Assembly: GCA_007119305.1 (NCBI GenBank)
Contig: SKPY01000107.1
Coordinates: 1 to 10,009, forward strand
Length of the DNA: 10,009 nt
Reading direction: 5' to 3'
Origin: Nitriliruptorales bacterium
Lineage (GTDB): Bacteria; Actinomycetota; Nitriliruptoria; Euzebyales; Egibacteraceae
The notes under the pieces were generated by a model. That model saw only the letters and a list, made by a program, of their open reading frames with translations. It was not told the DNA's origin and ran no database searches. The translations under genes were made by a program, and so were the position numbers. Below, one piece after another: positions 1-7,118 of this stretch. The first letter of the stretch is position 1. Each line of letters begins with the position of its first letter.

Positions 1-94
1 CGGCTTCGCTGTCTGACGCCGGCCCGGGCGCACGACGGCGCGCGCGGCCGCACGACGTCGGGCTCCCACCCTGCCGAGCGCCGTGCGGCCACGT

Positions 95-100
95 TAGCCT
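95..100 (+). promoter_or_regulatory. Possible -10 element (TAGCCT) upstream of ettA
   Basis: TAGCCT fits the loose actinobacterial TAnnnT -10 pattern and would start a transcript near position 107, giving a leader of about 30 nt before the GTG start at 137. No recognisable -35 is present. The first 90 bases are otherwise very GC-rich, with a repeated CGCACGACG (30-38 and 50-58) and no gene visible. Weak call from spacing and consensus only. Confidence 0.25.
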
Positions 101-136
101 GGTCCGTTGACCTGCCCGCAGCATCAGGGAGCGTTC

Positions 137-1813
<1,677 letters not shown>

Positions 1814-1888
1814 GCGCCGGGCAGCGGTCGCGGCGCCCGCAGCGGCGGCCGCTGGCCTGCGCCCCTCAGGCGGTACGCGCGCTGGGGG

Positions 1889-1917
1889 CTCCGGCCAGGG
1901 CCGCCAAACGGCCGGAG
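1889..1917. terminator. Hairpin after ettA (first of a tandem pair)
   Basis: CTCCGGCC (1889-1896) pairs perfectly with GGCCGGAG (1910-1917) around a 13-nt loop, 75 nt after the ettA stop. There is no T-tract on the + strand. U-tract-free GC hairpins are common terminators in actinomycetes, and it lies directly before a second hairpin, so together they probably end ettA transcription. Confidence 0.45.
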
Positions 1918-1923
1918 AAAGAG

Positions 1924-1953
1924 CGAGGCCCCCGTGGTCGGGCGGGGGCCTCG
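1924..1953. terminator. Strong hairpin, probable bidirectional terminator of ettA and mshC
   Basis: GAGGCCCCCG (1925-1934) is an exact reverse complement of CGGGGGCCTC (1943-1952), extended by one C-G pair to 11 bp, with an 8-nt loop. On the minus strand the hairpin is followed by GCTCTTTCTCC, a pyrimidine-rich tract resembling a U-tract. It therefore looks best as the terminator of mshC, which stops about 118 nt before it, while also serving ettA from the other side. Convergent genes sharing one hairpin is a common arrangement. Confidence 0.6.
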
Positions 1954-1997
1954 GGCGCTCGTCGGCGGGTTGCGGGCGGGTCCGCCTGGCGCGTGGT

Positions 1998-2011
1998 GGA
2001 TATCTCTATCC
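1998..2011. repeat. AT-rich interrupted palindrome GGATA-TCTC-TATCC
   Basis: A 5+4+5 inverted repeat lies in a small low-GC island of the ettA-mshC convergent gap (1814-2070). The right half overlaps TATCCT (2007-2012), a -10-like hexamer on the + strand. No gene follows except a 27-codon ORF (2013-2096) that I do not accept. It could be a protein-binding site or an orphan promoter; nothing in the sequence decides. Confidence 0.3.
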
Positions 2012-2064
2012 TATGCCCTCGGCAGCCCACTCGTACACCCCTTCGGCAGAGTTTTTGCCAGGGC

Positions 2065-2086
2065 CCCACCCTACGCGGGCGGTGGG
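2065..2086. other. Short inverted repeat across the mshC stop codon
   Basis: CCCACC (2065-2070) pairs with GGTGGG (2081-2086) around a 10-nt loop containing the mshC stop (complement 2071-2073). It is weak as a terminator because no T-rich tract follows on the minus strand; the hairpin at 1924-1953 is the better candidate. Confidence 0.25.
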
Positions 2087-3222
2087 AAACCGATAAGGCG
2101 GCTGAGGTCACGCACCGTAGTCCCCGCCCCCCGTTGCGCTGCCTCGTCGAGGGCGCTGAGCGCGCGCGGGGTGTCGAGATCGTCGGCCAGCGCCGCGTGG
2201 AAGGCCTCGGCGGCCGCGTCGTCACGGCCCTCGGTGCCGGCGGCGTCCAGCCAGCGCTTGTGGGCGCTGTGCGCGTCGTGCAGGGCGTCCTCGTCGAAGT
2301 CCCAGTCGGAGCGGTAGTGGTGCTCGAGCAGGTAGCGCCGCAACGCGCCGGCCTCGTAGCGCTCGAGAAGGTCGCCGGTGAACACGAGGTTGCCCAGCGA
2401 CTTCGACATCTTGGTCCCGGTCATGCCGACCATGCCGGTGTGCACCCACAGGCGGCTGAAGGGGCCCTGCCCGGTGAGGTGCTCGGCCTGCACGATCTCC
2501 GCCTCGTGGTGGGGGAAGACGAGATCCCGCCCGCCGCCATGGACGTCGATCGTCGCCCCGAGCTCCTCCATGGCCATCACCGAGCACTCGATGTGCCAGC
2601 CCGGACGACCCGGGCCCCACTCGCTGTCCCAGCGGGGCTCGCCGTCGGCGCTCGGCTGCCACAGCAGGAAGTCGAGGGGGTCCCGCTTGCCCGGCGCGTC
2701 CGGGTCGCCCCCGTTCTCCCCGAACGCGCGCAGCATGTCCTGGCGCTCGAGCTGCGAGAGGGCGCCGAACCGGGGGGCTGACGCGACCGCGAAGTACACG
2801 CGCCCGTCGTCGAGTGCGTACGCGTGCCCGTTGCGGAGCAGGCCGCGGACCGCGGTCTGGATCGCCGGGATGACCTCAGTGGCGCGTGGCGCCGCCGAGG
2901 GCGGCAAGCAGCCCAGGCGTGTGAGCTCGCGCTCGAACGTGGCGGTCTCCGCCTCGGCCAGCTCGCGGAAGTCCACCCCGCGGTCCCTGGCCGTGCGCAG
3001 GATGTCGTCGTCGACGTCGGTCACGTTGCGCACGTGCACGACGCGGTGCCCGAGGTGGGTCAGGTAGCGCACGAGGACGTCGAAGGTGACATACGTGAAC
3101 GCGTGGCCCAGGTGCGCGGCGTCGTAGGGGGTGATGCCGCAGACGTACAGCCGCACCGTGTCGCCCGCGACGACGTCCCTGATCGTCCGCGAGCGCGTAT
3201 CGAACAGCCTCATGGTGGTCAT
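2071..3222 (-). CDS. mshC: Cysteine:GlcN-Ins ligase MshC (mycothiol biosynthesis), CysRS-like
   Basis: MshC activates cysteine with ATP and joins it to 1-D-myo-inosityl-2-amino-2-deoxy-glucopyranoside, the third dedicated step of mycothiol synthesis in the cytosol. The 383-residue protein is a class I aminoacyl-tRNA-synthetase fold. It reads YVCGITPYDAAHLGHA at 26-41 (HIGH-type motif HLGH; C28 a zinc ligand), WHIEC with C213, FPHHE with H238/H239, and KMSKS at 271-275. GITPYD..HLGHA is the MshC form; cysteinyl-tRNA synthetases usually have GPTVYD..HIGN. The short C-terminus, lacking the CysRS anticodon-binding extension (CysRS is about 460 aa), agrees. The N-terminus is about 25 residues shorter than mycobacterial MshC. 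ATG at 3222 is used; an alternative ATG lies at 3213. It is downstream of rnhB on the same strand but 179 nt away, with its own likely promoter. A CysRS paralogue remains the main alternative. Confidence 0.82.
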   Translation of the reverse strand: MTTMRLFDTRSRTIRDVVAGDTVRLYVCGITPYDAAHLGHAFTYVTFDVLVRYLTHLGHRVVHVRNVTDVDDDILRTARDRGVDFRELAEAETATFERELTRLGCLPPSAAPRATEVIPAIQTAVRGLLRNGHAYALDDGRVYFAVASAPRFGALSQLERQDMLRAFGENGGDPDAPGKRDPLDFLLWQPSADGEPRWDSEWGPGRPGWHIECSVMAMEELGATIDVHGGGRDLVFPHHEAEIVQAEHLTGQGPFSRLWVHTGMVGMTGTKMSKSLGNLVFTGDLLERYEAGALRRYLLEHHYRSDWDFDEDALHDAHSAHKRWLDAAGTEGRDDAAAEAFHAALADDLDTPRALSALDEAAQRGAGTTVRDLSRLIGFPPPA

Positions 3223-3231
3223 TGAGCCACC

Positions 3232-3237
3232 AGCCTA
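3232..3237 (-). promoter_or_regulatory. -10 element TAGGCT for mshC (near-leaderless)
   Basis: On the minus strand TAGGCT (TAnnnT) ends 9 nt before the ATG at 3222, placing the transcript start within about 3 nt of the start codon. No good Shine-Dalgarno is present (only GGTGG), which fits leaderless translation. No clear -35 is seen. Confidence 0.4.
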
Positions 3238-3315
3238 GCCGCAGCCTGCTGTTCCCTGGCCGTGCCGCACCGCGAGAACGCGCCAGCGGGGCGGGCAGCG
3301 CTGGCGAAACCGCAG

Positions 3316-3402
3316 TGCGGGTGCGCTATGAGCCGTGCTGTAGCGTCGGCGGCGCCCCATTGCGGGTGTGCTACGAGCCGTGCGGGCATAGTCGGCGGCG
3401 CT
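3316..3402. repeat. Imperfect ~45-bp direct duplication between rnhB and mshC
   Basis: Two copies start with TGCGGGTG at 3316 and 3361, share AGCCGTGC, and end in GTCGGCGGCG (3345-3354 and 3391-3400). The second copy abuts the rnhB stop codon. Copy 1 contains an inverted repeat, CGCTA (3324-3328) with TAGCG (3341-3345). Copy 2 keeps TGCTA (3369-3373) and a degenerate TAG at 3389-3391. Lying upstream of mshC, the pair could be a tandem operator or remnants of a local duplication. Confidence 0.55.
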
Positions 3403-4058
3403 CACAGCGGCAGGCGCGGGTGCGTGCGCGCCTGGATCGGGGTCCAGCTGTGACGGTGCAACGGACACGGGCCCCAGCGGTCGAGCGCCTCCAGGTGCGT
3501 GGGGGTGGGGTAGCCCTTGTTGTCCGAGAAGGCGTACGCGGGATAGCCGGGGCAGGCCTGGCGCATCAGCGCGTCCCGGGTGACCTTGGCCACGATCGAC
3601 GCGGCGGCGATCGACGCGCAGCGCCCGTCACCGCCCACGAAGAGCTCGTTGTGCGTGCCGTGGCCCCGCAGGAAGTCCCAGTTCCCGTCGAGCAGGCACA
3701 CGTCGGGCCGCAGCGGCAGGGCTGCGAGCGCGCGCCCGGCTGCGAGCTGCATGGCGCGGGTCATGCCGAGCCGGTCGATCTCGTCGTTTCCGGCATGGCC
3801 GATGCCGAGCGCGAGGGCCACCGCCCGGATGCGTGCGGCATGGTGCTCGCGCTCGGCGGGCGTGAGCACCTTCGAGTCCCGCAGCTTGTAGAGGCGGCGG
3901 TGGCGGGGCAGCACCACGGCCGCGTACGTGACCGGGCCCGCCCATGCCCCCCGGCCCACCTCGTCGACGCCGGCGACGACCGCGCCGGCGTCCCACCAGC
4001 GCCGCTCGGCAGACAGCGACGGCACGGGAGCGCGGCGCGGCGTGGTCACAGTGCTCAT
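3402..4058 (-). CDS. rnhB: Ribonuclease HII
   Basis: RNase HII nicks DNA 5' of a single embedded ribonucleotide, starting ribonucleotide excision repair, and degrades RNA in RNA-DNA hybrids. The 218-residue protein opens with VAGVDEVGRGAWAGPV (29-44), carrying catalytic D32 and E33 and the GRG motif (35-37) that senses the RNA-DNA junction. D61-S62-K63 is the conserved DSK. LLDGN supplies D124. A later Asp (D144 or D162; I cannot decide without alignment) completes the DEDD set. SIAAASIVAKVTRD (149-162) and the KGYPT segment with the family's conserved Tyr are present. Length is typical. The ATG at 4058 is preceded by GGTGAGG. It is divergent from the SDR gene by 87 nt and upstream of mshC on the same strand. 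The N-terminal 25 residues are unconserved. Confidence 0.95.
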   Translation of the reverse strand: MSTVTTPRRAPVPSLSAERRWWDAGAVVAGVDEVGRGAWAGPVTYAAVVLPRHRRLYKLRDSKVLTPAEREHHAARIRAVALALGIGHAGNDEIDRLGMTRAMQLAAGRALAALPLRPDVCLLDGNWDFLRGHGTHNELFVGGDGRCASIAAASIVAKVTRDALMRQACPGYPAYAFSDNKGYPTPTHLEALDRWGPCPLHRHSWTPIQARTHPRLPL

Positions 4059-4067
4059 GGCGGCCTC

Positions 4068-4073
4068 ACCTTA
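4068..4073 (-). promoter_or_regulatory. -10 element TAAGGT for rnhB
   Basis: TAAGGT on the minus strand ends 9 nt before the rnhB ATG (4058), the same geometry as mshC. It overlaps the purine-rich GGTGAGG that could otherwise act as a Shine-Dalgarno, so leaderless and leadered starts cannot be told apart here. Confidence 0.35.
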
Positions 4074-4145
4074 CCGCGGTGTGCGGACGTGACTGCAGCG
4101 GCGCGACGTGCTTGGCTCTCGCGCACGGCGGCGTGGGAGGCGCGC

Positions 4146-4916
4146 ATGGATCTCGGTCTCGACGGTCAGGGGGTGCTCGTGACGGGCGCCTCGGGGGGCA
4201 TCGGAAGCGCCACGGCGCGGGCGTTCGCGGTGGAGGGCGCCCGCGTCGCGGTGCACTACCACCGCAACCGCGCGGCAGCCGAGCGGCTCGCGGCGGACAT
4301 CGGCGGCGTCACCCTGGGCGCGGACCTGCGCGACGAGGCCCAGGTCGACGCGCTCGTGCCGGCCGCCGTCGGTGCGCTCGGGCGGCTCGACGTCGCGGTC
4401 GCGAACGCCGGGGTGTGGCCGCGCGAGCAGGTCGACGTCGCCGACCTGCCCCTGGAGCGGTGGCGGGCCACGGTCGAGGCGAACCTGACCGCCACGTTCC
4501 TCACCTGCCGGGCGTACCTGCGCCACACGCGCGCGGGCGGAGCCGGCTCCCTCGTGCTCGTGTCCTCGACGGCTGCGGTGTTCGGCGAAGCCGGCCACGC
4601 CGACTACGCGGCGTCGAAGGCGGGGATCAGCGGCGGGTTGCTGCTCAGCCTGAAGAACGAGGCGGCCCGCTACGGCGAGGTCCGGGTCAACGCCGTCGCC
4701 CCGGGCTGGACCGTGTCCCCGATGACGGCCGGCAACCTCGACGAGGCCGCGGTCGAACGCGTCACCGCGACGATGCCGCTGCGCAAGGTGGCTACCCCCG
4801 ACGAGGTGGCCGCTGCCGTCGTCTGGCTCGCCTCACCGGTGGCCAGCCACGTCACCGGCCAGGTCATGGTCGTCGCCGGCGGCATGGAGGGCCGTCTCCT
4901 GCACCCAGGCCCCTGA
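4146..4916 (+). CDS. SDR-family NAD(P)-dependent oxidoreductase (FabG-like)
   Basis: A 256-residue classical short-chain dehydrogenase/reductase, soluble, with a Rossmann fold. Cofactor loop TGASGGIG (13-20), NAG motif near residue 90, and catalytic S141, Y154 and K158 with correct S-x12-Y-x3-K spacing. The HYHRN segment after the second strand, with an Arg in the right area, suggests NADP(H). The end (TGQVMVVAGGMEGRLL) is typical of proteins annotated as 3-oxoacyl-ACP reductase-like. Substrate cannot be told from sequence: beta-ketoacyl-ACP/CoA reduction is the default guess, but this family acts on many alcohols and ketones and no fab genes are nearby. ATG at 4146 is preferred because GGAGG (4136-4140) sits 5 nt upstream and the protein then begins just before the first strand. 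The frame is open back to 3222, but that extension lies antisense to rnhB. Divergent from rnhB, convergent with the GroES-like gene. Confidence 0.9.
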   Translation: MDLGLDGQGVLVTGASGGIGSATARAFAVEGARVAVHYHRNRAAAERLAADIGGVTLGADLRDEAQVDALVPAAVGALGRLDVAVANAGVWPREQVDVADLPLERWRATVEANLTATFLTCRAYLRHTRAGGAGSLVLVSSTAAVFGEAGHADYAASKAGISGGLLLSLKNEAARYGEVRVNAVAPGWTVSPMTAGNLDEAAVERVTATMPLRKVATPDEVAAAVVWLASPVASHVTGQVMVVAGGMEGRLLHPGP

Positions 4917-4947
4917 ACCCGCCCCCGCGCTTCAGTCTTGCGGCGCC

Positions 4948-5024
4948 GGCGCTGCATCGTCGGGTGGTGGGGCGCGGTTGAGGGTGGGGTGGTGGGAGGT
5001 TGCCGCGTGGGCGCTGCATCCTCG
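4948..5024. repeat. G-rich segment with a 15-nt direct repeat between SDR and groES-like genes
   Basis: GGCGCTGCATCnTCG occurs at 4948-4962 and 5010-5024. Between them the + strand has G-runs at 4962-4964, 4969-4972, 4982-4984, 4986-4989 and 4994-4996, enough for a possible G-quadruplex with one 9-nt loop. The region lies at the convergent ends of two genes; no clean terminator hairpin with a T-tract is visible. Confidence 0.3.
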
Positions 5025-5041
5025 AGCCGACGGCGCAGCAG

Positions 5042-5371
5042 TTAGAGGTAGAGGCCGGTCTTGCCCGGCTCGCGCTCGCCGCTGGCAACGGCGTGGACGT
5101 CGCGTTCGCGCACGATGAAGAACATCTCGCCCCGCACGTCGACCTCGATGGCCGCGTCGGGCAGGAACAGCACCTTGTCGCCCGCCTCGATGTTGCGCAC
5201 GAGTGGCCCGACCTCGGTCACCTCCGCCCACATTCCGCGCCGGTCGGCCGACTTCGCCGTCGCGGGGATGAGGATCCCCCCCTTGGTGGTGCGGTCCTCG
5301 TCGCCCGGGGGCGCGCAGAGGACCCGGTCGGCGGTCACACGGACGGCGCGCTTGGTGTCATCATCGGGCAT
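5042..5371 (-). CDS. GroES-family (Cpn10) protein, actinobacterial paralogue
   Basis: A 109-residue GroES-fold protein. After a short charged N-terminus it shows the strand VRVTADRVLCAPP (10-22), then a mobile-loop-like stretch KGGILIPATAK (30-40) whose I33-L34-I35 matches the hydrophobic IVL tripeptide by which GroES docks on GroEL. GDKVLFLPDAAIEVDVRG and FFIVRERDVHAV follow as in Cpn10 barrels. The C-terminus ends TGLYL, which I recall from a second, stand-alone GroES-like family in streptomycetes rather than the groES of the groES-groEL operon. No groEL is adjacent. ATG at 5371 is chosen because TATCCT lies 6 nt before it; the frame stays open to 5506, but that part runs through tandem repeats. 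Whether it caps GroEL, caps a particular GroEL paralogue, or works alone is unknown. It follows htrA on the same strand after a 204-nt gap. Confidence 0.85.
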   Translation of the reverse strand: MPDDDTKRAVRVTADRVLCAPPGDEDRTTKGGILIPATAKSADRRGMWAEVTEVGPLVRNIEAGDKVLFLPDAAIEVDVRGEMFFIVRERDVHAVASGEREPGKTGLYL

Positions 5372-5377
5372 GCTCGC

Positions 5378-5383
5378 AGGATA
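5378..5383 (-). promoter_or_regulatory. -10 element TATCCT for the GroES-like gene (leaderless)
   Basis: TATCCT on the minus strand ends 6 nt before the ATG at 5371, which would put the transcript start on the A of the ATG itself. No Shine-Dalgarno is present in the intervening GCGAGC. This is the cleanest leaderless arrangement in the window. Confidence 0.5.
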
Positions 5384-5440
5384 GCGGCGCACCCGCCACG
5401 CGCCGCCATCGGAGACCGGAGCGAGGCTGCACCGCCGACC

Positions 5441-5523
5441 GCGCGCCGCATCCGAGGCTGGGCCGGCCGCGCGCCGCATCCGAGGCTGGGCCGGCCGCGC
5501 GCGCATCCGAGGCTGGGCCCGGC
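5441..5523. repeat. Three tandem 28-bp repeats upstream of the GroES-like gene
   Basis: Copies at 5441-5468, 5469-5496 (identical) and 5497-5523 (one base shorter, last bases changed) share the core CGCATCCGAGGCTGGGCC and each contain a GGCCGG palindrome. They lie 70-152 nt upstream of the GroES-like start and 53 nt beyond the htrA stop. They are head to tail with no spacers, so this is not CRISPR. Possible uses are a tandem operator or a slippage-born satellite. Confidence 0.85.
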
Positions 5524-5575
5524 TGCGTCACAACTACTGCCGGCGTCCCCGCTGCGGGCCGCGCCCGGGCCGTCC

Positions 5576-6979
5576 TCAGAGCCCGGAGTCGGCCTCGCCG
5601 AGCGTCACCGTCACGGTCTGCTCCTCGCCCGCGCGCACGAAGGTGACGTCGACCTCGTCGCCGGGGTCGTGCTGGCGGATCACCGCCACGAGGTCGAGCG
5701 TGCCGCTGATCTCCTCATCTCCCACCGCGGTGATGATGTCACCGCGGGCGAGACCGGCGTCCTCGGCCGCGGTGCCCGGTGCCACGGTGACGACGACCGC
5801 CCCCTCGCGCACCCCGAGCCCGTAGGCCTCGGCCACGCGCGGATCGATGTCCTGGGCCTGCACCCCGAGCTGCGCGTGGCGCACGAAGCCGTGCTCGATG
5901 AGGTCATCGGCGATGGGCGCCGCGGTGGTCATGGGGATGGCGAAGCCGATGCCGATGTTGCCCCGGGTTCCCGGCTCCCCAAGGATCGCGGTGTTGATGC
6001 CGATCACCTCGCCGCGGTCGTTGGCGAGCGCACCGCCGGAGTTGCCGGGGTTGATCGGGGCGTCGGTCTGCACGAGATCGCGCAGCTGGGTGCCGGGGAT
6101 GTCGCGACCAAGGCCGCTGATGATCCCCGCGGTGACCGAGCCGTCCAGCTCGAAGGGCGAACCGATCGCGATCGCGGTCTCTCCCACCCTCGGCAGCTCG
6201 GTCGCGTAGGAGGGGAGCGGCAGCTCACCGGCCGGCACCTGGCCGATGTCGACGCGCAGCACGGCCAGGTCGTTGAACTCATCGGCCCCGACGACCTCCG
6301 CAGCGAGCGTCGACCCGTCGGGCAGGGTGACCTCGACCTCGTCGGCGCCGCCGATGACGTGGGCGTTGGTCAGCAGGTAGCCGTCCGCCCGGTACACGAC
6401 CGCAGACCCTGAGCCTTCCCCGCGTGCGGTCGCGACGTCGACACGGGCGACCGCCGGCAGGAGCATCTCCGCGATGTCGGCGATGGTGGCGTCCGTCTCC
6501 GGCGGGGCGGCCGCGGGCTCGGCCGGTGCCGGCTGGTCGGGCGCTGCGGCGTTCTGCAGGGCGATGGTGGTCGGTACCGCGATGCTCAACGTCACAAGGC
6601 TCGCCACGAGCGCCGCGACGAGCGCGGGCACGACGAGGCCGCGGCGCGGTGGCGCGGGGGGCTCGGGGTGAGTCGAAGAGGCTCCGGCGGGCTCGGCCTG
6701 TGTCCAGCCGGGCGTGGGCTCGGGCTGCGTCGCGTCGGGCGCAGGGGGTTCGGGGGGAGCAGAGTAGGGCCCGGCGGGCTCGGGCTGCGTCGCGTCGGGC
6801 GCAGGGGGTTCGGGGGGAGCAGAGTAGGGCCCGGCGGGCTCAGGGTGCGTCGCGTCGGGCGCAGGGGTTTCGGGGGGAGCCGAATGGGGTCCGGCGGGCT
6901 GCGACTCAGTCGATCCGGGGCCGACAGGACCCCCTGCCCCGGGATCGCGCGCAGGTCCGGGTTGACGGGGCTCGCTCAT
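5576..6979 (-). CDS. HtrA/DegP-like membrane-anchored serine protease with PDZ domain
   Basis: A trypsin-fold protease of the HtrA (DegP/S1C) family, expected to degrade or process misfolded proteins outside the membrane. The 467-residue protein has a proline-rich cytoplasmic tail (about 1-113) with 20-residue repeats of the type PEPAGPYSAPPEPPAPDATQ, one transmembrane segment (about 115-141, preceded by RR), a short linker, then the protease domain with an intact triad: H207 (TNAHV), D237 (NDLAVL) and S314 (GNSGG). A PDZ domain covers roughly 365-467 (QLGVQAQDI..GAVVVTVAPGTAAEDAGLARGDII). The ATG at 6979 has GGAG about 7 nt upstream. The frame is open far upstream, to 8308, but that part lies antisense to the lipoprotein and ccrA. 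Divergent from the lipoprotein gene (139-nt gap), which might be a partner, though only position suggests it. Single-TM, Pro-rich-tailed HtrA proteins are usual in actinomycetes. Confidence 0.93.
   Translation of the reverse strand: MSEPRQPGPARDPGAGGPVGPGSTESQPAGPHSAPPETPAPDATHPEPAGPYSAPPEPPAPDATQPEPAGPYSAPPEPPAPDATQPEPTPGWTQAEPAGASSTHPEPPAPPRRGLVVPALVAALVASLVTLSIAVPTTIALQNAAAPDQPAPAEPAAAPPETDATIADIAEMLLPAVARVDVATARGEGSGSAVVYRADGYLLTNAHVIGGADEVEVTLPDGSTLAAEVVGADEFNDLAVLRVDIGQVPAGELPLPSYATELPRVGETAIAIGSPFELDGSVTAGIISGLGRDIPGTQLRDLVQTDAPINPGNSGGALANDRGEVIGINTAILGEPGTRGNIGIGFAIPMTTAAPIADDLIEHGFVRHAQLGVQAQDIDPRVAEAYGLGVREGAVVVTVAPGTAAEDAGLARGDIITAVGDEEISGTLDLVAVIRQHDPGDEVDVTFVRAGEEQTVTVTLGEADSGL
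6721..6900. repeat. Three in-frame 60-bp tandem repeats in the htrA-like gene
   Basis: 6721-6780 and 6781-6840 are identical over 60 bases; 6841-6900 matches at 53 of 60. Each encodes 20 residues, protein positions about 26-45, 46-65 and 66-85. Sixty is a multiple of three, so copy-number change keeps the reading frame. The perfect identity of two copies suggests recent duplication or ongoing homogenisation. The + strand is G-rich (runs of 5, 6 and 3), a possible slippage substrate. Confidence 0.95.
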
Positions 6980-7104
6980 GATCAGCTCCGCGACGCAAGG
7001 GTTGGCCCGTGCTCTGACTCTTCCACCGACCATACGTCGGGCGGGCCGGGCGCGCCGGGCGCCTGGCCGCGTCTCCGGGCACCTGCGCCGCCTATCCAGG
7101 CACC

Positions 7105-7110
7105 TACACT
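7105..7110 (+). promoter_or_regulatory. -10 element TACACT for the lipoprotein gene
   Basis: TACACT fits the actinobacterial TAnnnT -10 and ends 8 nt before the ATG at 7119, so the transcript would start at or within about 2 nt of the start codon. No Shine-Dalgarno precedes this ATG. Just upstream a 21-nt unit is duplicated imperfectly (TCCGGGCACCTGCG / TCCAGGCACCTACA), the second copy containing the -10. Confidence 0.45.
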
Positions 7111-7118
7111 TGGCGCCG

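Noticed and set aside
2013..2096. 27-codon ORF beginning with ATG after TATCCT
   Set aside because: The -10-like hexamer touches the ATG with no space for a transcript start, there is no Shine-Dalgarno, and the ORF ends inside mshC on the other strand.
2071..3222. Cysteinyl-tRNA synthetase (cysS)
   Set aside because: The HIGH-region wording is of MshC type and the C-terminal anticodon-binding extension is missing.
3222..4145. Upstream extension of the SDR frame to 564 codons
   Set aside because: It is antisense to rnhB; the SDR fold starts at 4146 with a GGAGG ribosome binding site.
5372..5506. Longer start for the GroES-like protein
   Set aside because: The added residues would be translated from the 28-bp repeat array and have no Cpn10 similarity.
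5441..5523. CRISPR array
   Set aside because: The copies are contiguous, with no spacers; the same holds for the arrays at 6721-6900 and 7745-7840, and no cas gene is present.
6978..7118. Longer start for the lipoprotein
   Set aside because: It would put 47 Arg-rich residues before a clear lipoprotein signal peptide and overlap the htrA start region.
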